From assembly GCF_004005995.1 (NCBI RefSeq), contig NZ_CP034767.1:3410001-3474000 (forward strand): a stretch of 64,000 nucleotides of DNA, given 5' to 3'. Below, in pieces: positions 53,056-61,881 of the stretch (the first letter of the stretch is position 1; every line of letters starts with the position of its first letter). The notes beneath the pieces were generated by a model that was given only the letters and a program-made list of their open reading frames with translations, made no database searches and was not told the origin of the DNA. Made by a program: the position numbers and the translations under genes. Source of the DNA: Devosia sp. 1566. GTDB taxonomy: Bacteria > Pseudomonadota > Alphaproteobacteria > Rhizobiales > Devosiaceae.

Positions 53056-53701
53056 TCTCGCGCCATTTCTTTTCCAGTTTGGCGCCCAGGCGCGAAATCG
53101 GGAAGCTGATAATGAAGTAGATCAGCCCGGCTATGCTGAGCACAAATAGCGGCTCCTGAATGCGGGTGACGATGATCTGCGATGAGCGCAGCAACTCGAT
53201 GATGCCGAGCCAGGACACCAGCGCCGTATCCTTCATCACCCCAAGCGTCAGGCCGATCCAGCTGGGCAGCATGATACGCAGCGCGATGGGATAAACGATA
53301 TTGGTCATGTCCTGCCACCAGGTCATGCCCAACGAGCGCGCCGCGCGACGCGTCGTCACCGGCACGGCGGCAATACCGCCCCGGACCAGTTCGGAACAAT
53401 AAGCGGAGGTGTAGAGCGCCAGCACCACGCAAGACACGATAAAGGCGCTGATGTTGAGCCCGGCGATCGCCTGGAACGCGTTGACCAGAACGAGCTGGAT
53501 CAGCAGCGGCACCGAGCGAAAGATATCGAGCAGAAAGGCCAGCGGAGCGCTCGCCCACCAAGGCGTAGTCGCCCGGAACACGCCGAACACGATGCCGAGG
53601 ATCGTGCCGCCGAGCATGGCCCAGAAGGTGATCAGGAGGGTGACACCAGCCCCCTGCAGCAAAAAACCGATATCGTTGAGGCTCAAGCCAGTTTGGAACA
53701 T
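53048..53701 (-). CDS. Polar amino acid ABC importer permease 1 (HisM/GlnP type)
   Basis: 217 residues from ATG 53701; the longer open frame begins inside the neighbouring gene. Hydrophobic spans VTLLITFWAMLGGTILGIVFGV, ISAFIVSCVVLALYTSAY and FVLSIAGLIYFIISFPI; EAA loop: VTTRRAARSLGMTWWQDMTNIVYPIALRIMLPS in order. Forms a heterodimer with permease 2, whose gene ends 10 nt upstream. Inner membrane. Confidence 0.88.
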   Translation of the reverse strand: MFQTGLSLNDIGFLLQGAGVTLLITFWAMLGGTILGIVFGVFRATTPWWASAPLAFLLDIFRSVPLLIQLVLVNAFQAIAGLNISAFIVSCVVLALYTSAYCSELVRGGIAAVPVTTRRAARSLGMTWWQDMTNIVYPIALRIMLPSWIGLTLGVMKDTALVSWLGIIELLRSSQIIVTRIQEPLFVLSIAGLIYFIISFPISRLGAKLEKKWREND

Positions 53702-53711
53702 GACTGCCCCC

Positions 53712-54377
53712 TCAATATCGGAACAGTCGGTAGGCAAGAAGGCGGGCACCCAGCGTGACCGCCTTGGCAAGCAGGTAATACATTACCGCGGCCAATGCGA
53801 AATACTCAAAGGTTCGGAACGTCTTGACGTTGAGTTGCTGGGTGATGCCAGTGAGATCGGTATTGAGCCCCACCACGACGCCCAGCGAGGTCATCAGGAT
53901 CGCCCACACCATCTGGTTGGTCACCGGGTAGAACACGGCACGAAACATCTGCGGCAACACGATGAGCCGGAAAGCACTGATCGGGCCAAAGCCGAGGGAT
54001 CGCGCGGCGCGCACCTGAGTGGCGGGAACGGCCCGCAGCCCACCCCGGAAGGTCTCGGCAAGATAACCGGCATTGTTGAAGGCAATGCCGGCCAGCAGCG
54101 CCACGAAACTGTCGAGATGGATGCCGAACTGCCCGAGGCCGAAATAGGCCATGTAGATCTGGAACAATGCCGGTGTATTGCGGGCAATCTCGATCCAGGT
54201 GCTGGCAAGGGCACGGAGAAACTTGCTGCCCGAGCCACTCATCAGTGCCAGCAACACGCCAATGATGATGCCGATGATCATGGAAAGAATGGCGAGCTGC
54301 AGCGTCACCACGGCTCCGCCCAGCATCTGCGGCAACGCTTGAAGCGCCGGACGCCAGTGGAAGGTATAATTAAACAT
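53712..54377 (-). CDS. Polar amino acid ABC importer permease 2 (HisQ/GlnP type)
   Basis: 221 residues from ATG 54377. Starts FNYTFHWRPALQALPQMLGGAVVTLQLAIL in order, the common opening of this group; EAA loop ATQVRAARSLGFGPISAFRLIVLPQ. The initiation region lacks a strong Shine-Dalgarno, and the gene is separated from the binding-protein gene by 105 nt containing a terminator-like hairpin, so its expression is probably lower than that of the binding protein. Confidence 0.88.
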   Translation of the reverse strand: MFNYTFHWRPALQALPQMLGGAVVTLQLAILSMIIGIIIGVLLALMSGSGSKFLRALASTWIEIARNTPALFQIYMAYFGLGQFGIHLDSFVALLAGIAFNNAGYLAETFRGGLRAVPATQVRAARSLGFGPISAFRLIVLPQMFRAVFYPVTNQMVWAILMTSLGVVVGLNTDLTGITQQLNVKTFRTFEYFALAAVMYYLLAKAVTLGARLLAYRLFRY

Positions 54378-54442
54378 CAAGGGCGCGTTCTAACCATCAG
54401 GGCTACAATTCTCGAAGCGCTAGAGCTCACCGTAGTGCGCAG

Positions 54443-54473
54443 AAAAAAAGGAGCGCCTGCCCAAGCGCTCCTT
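54443..54473 (-). terminator. Terminator-like hairpin between binding-protein and permease genes
   Basis: Read on the minus strand, AAGGAGCGC (54473-54465), an 8-nt loop, GCGCTCCTT (54456-54448), running into a seven-T tract (54449-54443). Downstream genes lie beyond it, so it is likely a partial terminator that sets the binding-protein to permease ratio. Confidence 0.75.
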
Positions 54474-54482
54474 GCCAGATCC

Positions 54483-55298
54483 TTAGTAATAAACACCCGG
54501 GACGGTCAGGTTCGGCGGCTCGCCTTCACCAACCCACTTGGCGTAAAGCTCGGCATAGCGTCCGGTGCGAACCTGCTGATTAACAAAGAGGTTGAGGTAA
54601 TTGAGCAAGCCCTGCTCATTGCGCAGGGTGATGAGACCAACATAATCGATTTCGTACGGCGCCTTGCCGCCCATGACGAAACCGGGGAAATTGCCGGTGG
54701 CGATGGTGGAAGCAGCAACGGTGGAGGTTACGACGGTTGCATCGATCTGGCCCTGCGAAAGCGCCAGCATCACGTCCGCCTGGGTCTGGTAGGAGCGGAA
54801 CGAACCGGCCGGGTCAGCCCATTCGTTGACGCTTTCTTCCAGGGCCAAAGCCTCATAGGTGCCAGAGGTGGAGCCCACCTTCTTGCCTTTGAGACTGTCG
54901 TAATCGGCGATACCCAGGCCTTCCTTGGTCAAGACCACCATTTCGAAAGCAAAATAGGGAATGGAAAAACCAACGGTCTTGGCGCGCTCGAGCGTATCGG
55001 AGGTCGAGGCAACGCCGATATCGACGCGCCCTGAAACCAGCGCGGGGATGCGGTCGGGAAACGGGGTTTCGACGATTTCTGCCTGCACGCCGAGCACCGC
55101 GGCAAGGTCGTTGCAAGTATCGACGTCAAATCCGACCGGGTTGTTGTTTTCATCGCGAGATCCCATCGGCGGGAAATCCAGCACCACGGCGCAACGCAGG
55201 GTGCCCGATGCAATAATGTCATCGAGCTTGTCGGCATAAGCAGGATGCACGGTCGTCAAGGAGGCAAGCGCCAAGGCGGCGGTAAGCAAGAGTCTCAT
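54483..55298 (-). CDS. Polar amino acid ABC importer binding protein (family 3), probable hydroxyproline-binding
   Basis: 271 residues from ATG 55298 with AAGGGGA upstream. Signal peptide RLLLTAALALASLTTVHPAYA, mature DKLDDIIASGTLRCAVVLDFPPMGSRDENNNPVGFDVDT in order, then the ligand-contact region FPDRIPALVSGRVDIGVASTSDTLERA and GSTSGTYEALALE. Family 3 proteins bind single amino acids. Gene order after it (permeases, ATPase, hydroxyproline enzymes) makes a hydroxyproline isomer or its betaine the probable ligand. Confidence 0.87.
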   Translation of the reverse strand: MRLLLTAALALASLTTVHPAYADKLDDIIASGTLRCAVVLDFPPMGSRDENNNPVGFDVDTCNDLAAVLGVQAEIVETPFPDRIPALVSGRVDIGVASTSDTLERAKTVGFSIPYFAFEMVVLTKEGLGIADYDSLKGKKVGSTSGTYEALALEESVNEWADPAGSFRSYQTQADVMLALSQGQIDATVVTSTVAASTIATGNFPGFVMGGKAPYEIDYVGLITLRNEQGLLNYLNLFVNQQVRTGRYAELYAKWVGEGEPPNLTVPGVYY

Positions 55299-55368
55299 GG
55301 TGTCCCCTTCTCGTACAGCCGAGCATGGCACTCGACGTGTCGATCCTAAGTAAAGAAAGCGTATACCA

Positions 55369-55382
55369 ACGCTTCGAAGCGT
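55369..55382. promoter_or_regulatory. Perfect 14-nt palindrome upstream of the importer operon
   Basis: ACGCTTCGAAGCGT is its own reverse complement, located 70 nt before the binding-protein start, flanked by GTATACCA and CAATACC. On the minus strand its right part overlaps TTGACG, a possible -35. Candidate operator for the GntR/FCD protein or another repressor. The rest of 55299-55663 shows no gene. Confidence 0.5.
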
Positions 55383-55663
55383 CAATACCCCTGAGAGGTC
55401 TTTTGTGCGCAAGCTGTCGACAGCAACACTGCGGATGGCTTTCGGTGTCTCGGCGTGTGGAGGTCTTGGTGCTTAGTCCCTCATCCTAAAGCCAGCGAGC
55501 ACTCACTGCGGCGAGGATATGAGCTCATCGCCTTGCCGCCAGGCCGACGGGCTGTGCTATGTAAGGGCTCTGACCAACAAGCGCTCAGCAGCAAAGAATG
55601 CAGTTTCGCGCTGACGAGGCGCGCTGCAGCCGCGCTCGCTCAAACCGCCTGGACCGGTGACCA
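55383..55663. other. Intergenic stretch without a recognised gene
   Basis: No family-like frame on either strand between the palindrome and the GyrI-like gene. Probably carries that gene's promoter; I could not identify a convincing one. Confidence 0.45.
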
Positions 55664-56107
55664 ATGATCGAACTCATCGAACTGCCCGAACTCACTGCCA
55701 TCGGCATCATGGTCGAGGCGCCCGAGCCAGAACTGGCACAAGCAATCTCGAGGGCATGGACCTGGCTGTTTGAAACCGAGACCGGAGCGTCGAGCTTTCT
55801 TGCCGCCTCGATCGGCGTTGAGGGCGCTATCCATCGTGAACTCGTGGGCTTTCTGGCCGCCCGCAAAACCGATGTGCCTGCCGGGATGATCCTCCATGAG
55901 ATCCCGGCACAACGCTATCTGCGGATCGGATATGAGGGACCTGTGAGTGGCATAGCCGATGGGTTTGCCCAGCTTTATGCGTACGCCGCCGCACGCGGCC
56001 TAACCGCCACAGAGTTCAAACTCGACTTCGGCTACATCCCTGGACTACCAGCGGTGCGGCATGAACTGCATGTTGCGCTCGCCCCGGAGATCCTGCGCCT
56101 CGGCTAA
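55664..56107 (+). CDS. GyrI-like effector-binding domain protein
   Basis: 147 residues, a stand-alone effector-binding domain as in SbmC/GyrI and AraC-type C-termini: LIELPELTAIGIMVEAPEPELAQAISRAWTWLF in order (first repeat), then MILHEIPAQRYLRIGYEGPVSGIADGFAQLYAY (second repeat, with the conserved Glu-like position in the pocket) and a C-terminal HELHVAL. Such proteins bind hydrophobic or aromatic small molecules or gyrase inhibitors. No DNA-binding domain. It stands alone between two operons; function unknown. Confidence 0.75.
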   Translation: MIELIELPELTAIGIMVEAPEPELAQAISRAWTWLFETETGASSFLAASIGVEGAIHRELVGFLAARKTDVPAGMILHEIPAQRYLRIGYEGPVSGIADGFAQLYAYAAARGLTATEFKLDFGYIPGLPAVRHELHVALAPEILRLG

Positions 56108-56208
56108 GAGCTTGAGCCGTGCGGCCCCGCTTGGAAGACATGCCCCCTGCCGATTGGACGTTCAGTGGGCGTGTCGCTATGAAGACCCGGCATTAACTGG
56201 AAAGCAAT

Positions 56209-57510
56209 ATGACTCCCATCCTCGGCGTCTTGCTGATCATCGGCCTGATCGGCGTCAGCGTGATCGTGTCGCTGTCGGAAATCGCCTTCGCCGCAGCGCG
56301 CGAAGTGCGCATCCGCGCGCTGGCTGAAGGGGGCGACAGCAGGGCCCTGCGGTTCGTCGCGCTGCGGGGCGAGGCGGGCAGCGTAATCACCGCATTGCAG
56401 ATCGTGACCAATGCCGTGTCGATCTTGGCGGGTACGCTCGGGCATGATGCGTTTGGGCCGGCTTTCGCCGACGCCCTGCGGCTGGTGGGCGTCGCCCCCG
56501 ACCTGGCCCTGCCGATCGGCTCCGTGCTGGCCTTCTTGCTGGTCACCATGCTGTTTGTGCTGCTGGCCGACCTGACGCCCAAGCGCATTGCCATGCTGGT
56601 GCCCGAACAGGTTGCCCTCTCGCTGGTGTGGTTTCCCGAAACCTCGGTCAAGGTGCTCAAGCCCCTGGTCTGGTTCTTCGGCAGATTGTCCGACGTGATC
56701 ATCGGCTGGTTCAACATCGAGTCCAAAGTGGCTGCCGACGAAGTCACGGCCGAGGACTTCCGGCTTATCCTGGCCGGCGGTGCCGCGTCCGGCATGCTGA
56801 TGAAAAACGAACATCGGCTGATCGAAAATGTCCTGGCGCTCGAGTTGCGCAGCGTCACCTCGGTGATGACCATTCGCGATGACATCGTTTATCTCGACAT
56901 CAGCGACCCCCATGAGGTGCAGCAGGACAAGGTGCGCCGGCGGCCGTTTTCGCATTACCCCATCTGCGACGGGGGCATCGACGCGGTGATTGGCTGTGTT
57001 CGCGCCGAGGACGTGCTGGTCACCGCCATGGACAAGCATGGCGAGGTGGATTTCGCCAAGGCCCGCCGCGACGTGCTGTCGGTGCCCGACACGCTCAATG
57101 TTTGGGAGGTCCTTGCCGAGTTCCAAGCCCAGAGCACGGGCTTTGCCCTCGTGGTCAGCGAATACGCCCATGTGGTTGGCGTGGTCACCTTCAAGGACCT
57201 AATGGGCGCGCTGATGCAAGGCCTGGCCAACCCCTTCGAAGAGCAGGCAATTCTCAAGCGCGATGAGCAGAGCTGGCTTGTCGACGGCGTAGCGCCGTTC
57301 GTGGATGTCACGCGCACCTTGGGGATCAAGCACCTTGAAGCCGAAGCGGCCTATGAAACCATTGGCGGCTTCATCGTCCATCGGCTGCGCCGGGCGGCCC
57401 GCAAGGGCGACAAGGTGGAAGCAGCCGGCTATGTCTTTGAGGTGGTGGACGCCGACAAGATGCGGCTCAACCAACTGCTGGTGACCAAGACAGGGAAGGC
57501 GAAAGGCTGA
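56209..57510 (+). CDS. CNNM/CorC-type membrane protein (DUF21-CBS-CorC/HlyC domains)
   Basis: 433 residues. DUF21 membrane domain (residues about 1-190) with SLSEIAFAAAREVRIRALAEGG and three or four helices; two CBS motifs about 205-325 (MTIRDDIVYLDIS, GCVRAEDVLVTAM, FALVVSEYAHVVGVVTFKDLMGAL); CorC/HlyC-type C-terminal domain (WLVDGVAPFVDVTRTLGIKHL, YETIGGFIVHRL). Family proteins are linked to Mg2+/Co2+ efflux or Na+/Mg2+ exchange; older hemolysin names are misleading. Inner membrane. Stand-alone gene, convergent with the sugar operon. Confidence 0.88.
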   Translation: MTPILGVLLIIGLIGVSVIVSLSEIAFAAAREVRIRALAEGGDSRALRFVALRGEAGSVITALQIVTNAVSILAGTLGHDAFGPAFADALRLVGVAPDLALPIGSVLAFLLVTMLFVLLADLTPKRIAMLVPEQVALSLVWFPETSVKVLKPLVWFFGRLSDVIIGWFNIESKVAADEVTAEDFRLILAGGAASGMLMKNEHRLIENVLALELRSVTSVMTIRDDIVYLDISDPHEVQQDKVRRRPFSHYPICDGGIDAVIGCVRAEDVLVTAMDKHGEVDFAKARRDVLSVPDTLNVWEVLAEFQAQSTGFALVVSEYAHVVGVVTFKDLMGALMQGLANPFEEQAILKRDEQSWLVDGVAPFVDVTRTLGIKHLEAEAAYETIGGFIVHRLRRAARKGDKVEAAGYVFEVVDADKMRLNQLLVTKTGKAKG

Positions 57511-57547
57511 CTCCCGCCGCCTTGGCACCGGGCACGGCCGCAATCAA

Positions 57548-58447
57548 TCAAGCTTCAGTCCGCAAGCTCCCGACGCCGCCTGAAGCCTGAACAGAACGGC
57601 TACCGGCATCGATTGCTGCGGCCAGGCATGCTTGCGGATCGGCGCCGCTGAGCCAGGCGTGCAGGAACCCGGCGTTGAAGGCATCACCAGCGCCGGTGGT
57701 GTCGACCACCTCTACCTTGGGGCTCGGCAGACGGAGAACCTGGCCATCAACGGCAAGCAAGGCGCCCCCCGCGCCGCATTTCAACGCGACGCAAGGAAAA
57801 TACCGGGCCAACTCTACCAGCGCCACTTGAGGATCGGATTGGCCGGTCAGCGCTTCGGCTTCTTCCATATTGGGCAGGAAGATATCGGCTCCTGAGCTGA
57901 GCGCGAAAAAATCAGGATCCCGGATCAGCTGGTCGTCCCAACTCGGATCGAGCGAGACCGTGAGGTTATGCTGCTTGGCAAGGATGATGGCATCGCTTGC
58001 CTCGTGCAGGGTCGCGTATTCTGCGATGTGCAAATGCGCCGCTTTGCGCCACGCCAAGGCCGCCTCCAGGGTCTGGGGACGAGCCTGCCCCGCCCGCTTG
58101 GACAAGAATGCACGATCCCCGTCCTGCACCATTACCACCGTTAACTGCGGACCGGCCGCTGCATTTCGGTCGAGAAACTGCAGGTCAAGCCCGAGAGCCT
58201 TGATCGTGGCTTCGAGCGACAGGGATAAATCGTCAGTGCCGAACCGCGCCAACAAGGCCGAGGGACGCCCCAGGCCCGCCAGATGTGCCGCGGTAATCAG
58301 GGCGCCGCCGCCTGGGGTTAACTCGAACTCTCCGGCGAAGACCTCGCGGCCAAGCTGGGGCATGGTATCGAGGCCGCGAAACACCAGGTCGCAATAAATG
58401 CGCCCAAGGCTGAGCACGGCCCCAGCTGCAACGGGGGAAGACGTCAT
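57548..58447 (-). CDS. PfkB-family carbohydrate kinase
   Basis: 299 residues. N-terminal sugar-binding region ELTPGGGALITAAHLAGLGRPSALLARFG in order, and the C-terminal PfkB signature VVDTTGAGDAFNAGFLHAW with the catalytic Asp and anion-hole Gly-Ala-Gly. Acts on ketoses, nucleosides or related sugars with ATP. It overlaps the ATPase gene by 4 nt and is the last gene of the sugar importer operon, so it probably phosphorylates the imported sugar or the sugar released by the ASL-like enzyme. Confidence 0.88.
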   Translation of the reverse strand: MTSSPVAAGAVLSLGRIYCDLVFRGLDTMPQLGREVFAGEFELTPGGGALITAAHLAGLGRPSALLARFGTDDLSLSLEATIKALGLDLQFLDRNAAAGPQLTVVMVQDGDRAFLSKRAGQARPQTLEAALAWRKAAHLHIAEYATLHEASDAIILAKQHNLTVSLDPSWDDQLIRDPDFFALSSGADIFLPNMEEAEALTGQSDPQVALVELARYFPCVALKCGAGGALLAVDGQVLRLPSPKVEVVDTTGAGDAFNAGFLHAWLSGADPQACLAAAIDAGSRSVQASGGVGSLRTEA

Positions 58448-59511
58448 GCGCGGCCCAGGGCCTTCTCGCTGGCTTTATCGAAGAGATAGAGCGACCCCGA
58501 TCCGGCATTGATCGATACCGTGCTGCCGACCTTGGGCACCACACGACCAGGTGCGGTGGCGATGATCTGGCTCTTGCCGACCTGAACATGCACCAGGGTC
58601 TCCGAGCCCAGCGGCTCCACCGCCTCGACAATACCAGTTGCACCAAGGCCCGGCTCGCTCGCCTCGCCTACAACCAGATCATGCGGGCGCAGGCCGACAA
58701 GCACATCGCCCTCTTGCGCAGGCAGCGTCAGGCCCGAGATCGTCGTGCCTTCGATGCTGAGCGTGCCACCACTCAGCTTGCCATCGAGCATGTTCATCGA
58801 CGGGCTGCCGATAAAGCGCGCGGTGAAAACATCGTTGGGGTTTTCGTAGAGATCGGTGGGCGTGCCGACCTGCAGGATGTGGCCGTCCCGCATCACCACG
58901 ATCTTGTCGGCCATGGTCATGGCTTCGACCTGGTCATGGGTAACGTAAACGATGGTGGTACCAAGCCGGCGATGGAGGCTCTTGATCTCCATACGCATCT
59001 GCGCCCGCAACTGCGCATCGAGATTCGACAGTGGCTCGTCGAACAGAAACGCCACTGGATCACGAACCATGGCTCGGCCGATGGCAACGCGCTGGCGCTG
59101 ACCGCCCGACAGTGCTGCAGGGCGCCGATCCAACAGCGGCTCTAGGCCCAGGATCTTGGCCGTTTGCAGGATGCGCTGCTGTTTTTCTTCCTTAGACAGC
59201 TTGGAGGTGTAGAGCCCAAAACCGATATTCTGCCCCACCGTTTTGTGAGGATAAATGGCGTAGTTCTGGAACACCATGGCGATGTTGCGCTGCTTCGGCT
59301 CGCGCTGGTTCACAACCTCGCCGCCGATGAGAAGATTGCCGGCAGAGATATCCTCAAGCCCGGCAATCATGCGCAGCGTCGTTGACTTGCCACAGCCGGA
59401 CGGGCCCACGAACACGACGAACTCACCATCTTCAACGGTGAGGTCGATGCCATGCACCGCCTGGGTCTTGCCGTAGTTCTTGACCAGGCTCTGCAGTTCA
59501 ATCTTGGCCAT
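58444..59511 (-). CDS. Sugar ABC importer ATPase (MsmK/UgpC/MalK type)
   Basis: 355 residues. Walker A GPSGCGKST, FQNYAIYPHKTVGQNIGFGL, signature LSGGQRQRVAIG, Walker B FLFDEPLSNLD, switch His YVTHDQVEAMT, and a C-terminal regulatory/TOBE domain (LVGLRPHDLVVG, GSETLVHVQVGKSQI). It shares one base with the preceding ASL-like stop (TGATG) and overlaps the kinase start by 4 nt. Powers the MalF/MalG-like permeases upstream. Confidence 0.92.
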   Translation of the reverse strand: MAKIELQSLVKNYGKTQAVHGIDLTVEDGEFVVFVGPSGCGKSTTLRMIAGLEDISAGNLLIGGEVVNQREPKQRNIAMVFQNYAIYPHKTVGQNIGFGLYTSKLSKEEKQQRILQTAKILGLEPLLDRRPAALSGGQRQRVAIGRAMVRDPVAFLFDEPLSNLDAQLRAQMRMEIKSLHRRLGTTIVYVTHDQVEAMTMADKIVVMRDGHILQVGTPTDLYENPNDVFTARFIGSPSMNMLDGKLSGGTLSIEGTTISGLTLPAQEGDVLVGLRPHDLVVGEASEPGLGATGIVEAVEPLGSETLVHVQVGKSQIIATAPGRVVPKVGSTVSINAGSGSLYLFDKASEKALGRA

Positions 59512-61019
59512 CAGGCTGTTCCCTTTAATGCGTCGAAGCGCTCATTGAGCATGCGCGCGGCTTCGTCCTGGCGGCGCAGAATGGTTTGATGTTGAGCGGC
59601 CAATGCGGCCGCATCCTTCTTGTAATCAGTGATGGCCGCTTGCAGCGGCTCGGGCGCGGGGCCGCCGAAACGGGTGCGCACTGCAACGAAATATTCGGGC
59701 GACACGATCTCGGCGAAGGCTGCAGCATCAAGCGCGCTCTTGCGTCCGGTTGCGTGCTCGAACGCCGCAAGGAACGGTGCGTAGCCATCCCCAGCCAGAT
59801 CGCCGCCCGCAGCGACCACCGCCTTGGCGACCGACGCCGCGATTTCGTGTCCCTCGCGGAACGACAAACCCTCGCGCCGCACCAAGCTGTCGGCCAGTTC
59901 GGTAATGGTGATACAGGAGCGGTTGATATTGGCGCGCACGCGTTCAGGGTTGATGCGGACCTGGGCGACCAATGCTGCCAGCAGATCAAGCACGCGGTAG
60001 GCACTCTCAAAGGCGCCATAGCCCATGGACTGGGTTTCACCCTCGCTGTCGTTCATGTCGGTGAAGGGCGTGTTGTGCATCACCGTGAGCATGGCGCGCG
60101 CGCGCCCGCAGGTCTGGCTCGCCAAGTGCCGCAGATGCTCGATCGGCACCGGATTGCGCTTTTGCGGCATGATCGAGGAAATCTGCACGAGGCTGTTGGG
60201 CACATAAAGCTGCCCGACTTCAAAGCTGGTCCAGACCTGGAAATCCTGAATCGGCCGGCCGAGATGCAGGAACATCAGCTCCATGGCGCTGTAGGTGGCT
60301 GTGATGTAGTCAACGCCCGCTATGCAGGAATAGGAATTTTGCAGAGGCGCGGCAAAGCCAAGCAGCTCGGCGACCAGAGCCCGATCCGTGGGAAAGCCCG
60401 TGGTCGTGATGGCCGCGGCGCCCATGGGCGAGAGGTCCACCAAACGATAAGCCTGCAGCAACCGCTCGATGTCGCGTCCGACGAACTCCACAATCGCCGA
60501 GAGGTAATGCCCGAACGTGGTCGGCTGTGCCGGCTGGCCATGGGTATAGGCAACGATCAGTGTCGCCTGCTCCCGTTCTGCCGCTTCGATCAGCGTCGAG
60601 TGCAGCTTGAGCGCCTTGTTGATCAGCAGGTTGAGGCGCTCGCGCAACCCCAGCTTGAACAGGGTGTGGTCGATGTCGTTGCGCGAGCGCGCGGTATGCA
60701 GCCGCCCGCCAAGATCTGGACCGATGCGCTTCTTCAGTTCCTTTTCGATCAGGAAAAAGAAATCCTCGACCTCCCCGGTGTAAACCAGCGCGGCAGGATC
60801 GATTTCCGCATCGATGCTCTCGAGGGCTCCGGCAATCTCGCGCACTTGATCGGCATCAAGGATGCCGGTTTGGGCCAACATCACCAGGTGAGCGCGATCA
60901 ATGGCGCGAAAGCCCTCCACATGATGGTCCTTGGCGCCATCAAATAGCGGCCGCAGCACCGTTTCCTTGTAAACAGGATCGGGAAAGACCGACTGATCGG
61001 CAAGACGGGGATCGGTCAC
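59511..61019 (-). CDS. Argininosuccinate-lyase-like enzyme of the fumarase/aspartase superfamily
   Basis: 502 residues from GTG 61019, 4 nt after the permease stop. Superfamily regions: GGRLHTARSRNDIDHTLFKLGLRERLN (HTARSRND is ASL-typical), YTHGQPAQPTTFGHYL, and the catalytic-Ser flexible loop SSIMPQKRNPVPIEHLR. These enzymes cleave N-C bonds, releasing fumarate. True ArgH is usually about 460 residues and sits with arg genes; this one lies between importer permeases and ATPase with a PfkB kinase. EDDS lyase of Chelativorans, an ASL homologue of similar length, shows the fold can act on N-succinyl amines. A lyase for an imported N-succinyl amine or aspartate-sugar conjugate is inferred; duplicate ArgH is the alternative. 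Confidence 0.8.
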   Translation of the reverse strand: MTDPRLADQSVFPDPVYKETVLRPLFDGAKDHHVEGFRAIDRAHLVMLAQTGILDADQVREIAGALESIDAEIDPAALVYTGEVEDFFFLIEKELKKRIGPDLGGRLHTARSRNDIDHTLFKLGLRERLNLLINKALKLHSTLIEAAEREQATLIVAYTHGQPAQPTTFGHYLSAIVEFVGRDIERLLQAYRLVDLSPMGAAAITTTGFPTDRALVAELLGFAAPLQNSYSCIAGVDYITATYSAMELMFLHLGRPIQDFQVWTSFEVGQLYVPNSLVQISSIMPQKRNPVPIEHLRHLASQTCGRARAMLTVMHNTPFTDMNDSEGETQSMGYGAFESAYRVLDLLAALVAQVRINPERVRANINRSCITITELADSLVRREGLSFREGHEIAASVAKAVVAAGGDLAGDGYAPFLAAFEHATGRKSALDAAAFAEIVSPEYFVAVRTRFGGPAPEPLQAAITDYKKDAAALAAQHQTILRRQDEAARMLNERFDALKGTA

Positions 61020-61023
61020 GGCG

Positions 61024-61881
61024 TTAACCCTTGAGGCCAGCCAGCATGACGCCACGGACAATGTAGCGCTGCAGCACGAGGAAGACGAGAAGCGTGGGGA
61101 TGGTGCCGATCGCGGCACCAGTCATGATCAGCTCCCATTGGATGGAGGACTCGGCCGAAAAGCTCGAGATCCCAACGGGGAGCGTATAAAGCTCCTTGGA
61201 CGTGGTCACGATCAGCGGCCAGAAGAACGCGGTCCAATTGCCAAGGAAGGTGAAGATCGCCAGCGCCGAAATGGCGGGCACGACCATCGGCATCGCGACT
61301 TTCCACCAGATGGTGAATTCGTTAAGCCCATCAATGCGCGCAGCTTCCAGGAAGTCATCGGGAACGCCCTCGAAGAACTGCTTCATAAGGAAGGTGCCAA
61401 AGGCCGTCATCATTCCAGGGAACATGATCCCCCAATAGGAATCGAGCCAACCCAGCTGACTGGCCATCAGATACCAGGGGATCACCAGCATTTCGGTGGG
61501 GATCATCAGTGTCGATAGGATTGCTAGGAAGATGAAATAGCGGCCGCGGAACTGGAACTTGGCCAGCGTATAGCCAACCATGCTGTCGAAAAACACGTTC
61601 GACAGCGTGACCGTCACCGCAATCAGGGTGGAGTTGAAAAACCACTGCATGAAGCGGCCGTCACCGAGCACCTTTACATAGTTGTCGAGCGTCGGCGCCA
61701 GCGGGATCAGGCGCAGATCGTACACCTGGCCCGAGGTCTTGAGCGAGGTCGAGAACATGAACAGCAGCGGCGTGATTACGATGAGCCCGCCGATGAACAG
61801 CAAGGTCCAGGCGATGATGCGACCGGGGCGAATGTCGCGCCGATTGGTGGAGAGTTCGGTCGACACTGTGGTGACGCTCAT
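61024..61881 (-). CDS. Sugar ABC importer permease, MalG/UgpE type
   Basis: 285 residues. TM1 IIAWTLLFIGGLIVITPLLFMFSTSL, then about five more helices; EAA loop DDFLEAARIDGLNEFTIWWKVAMPMVVPA, the CUT1-family form. Overlaps the MalF-like stop by 4 nt and leads the ASL-like gene by 4 nt. Inner membrane; partner of the MalF-like protein. Confidence 0.9.
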   Translation of the reverse strand: MSVTTVSTELSTNRRDIRPGRIIAWTLLFIGGLIVITPLLFMFSTSLKTSGQVYDLRLIPLAPTLDNYVKVLGDGRFMQWFFNSTLIAVTVTLSNVFFDSMVGYTLAKFQFRGRYFIFLAILSTLMIPTEMLVIPWYLMASQLGWLDSYWGIMFPGMMTAFGTFLMKQFFEGVPDDFLEAARIDGLNEFTIWWKVAMPMVVPAISALAIFTFLGNWTAFFWPLIVTTSKELYTLPVGISSFSAESSIQWELIMTGAAIGTIPTLLVFLVLQRYIVRGVMLAGLKG

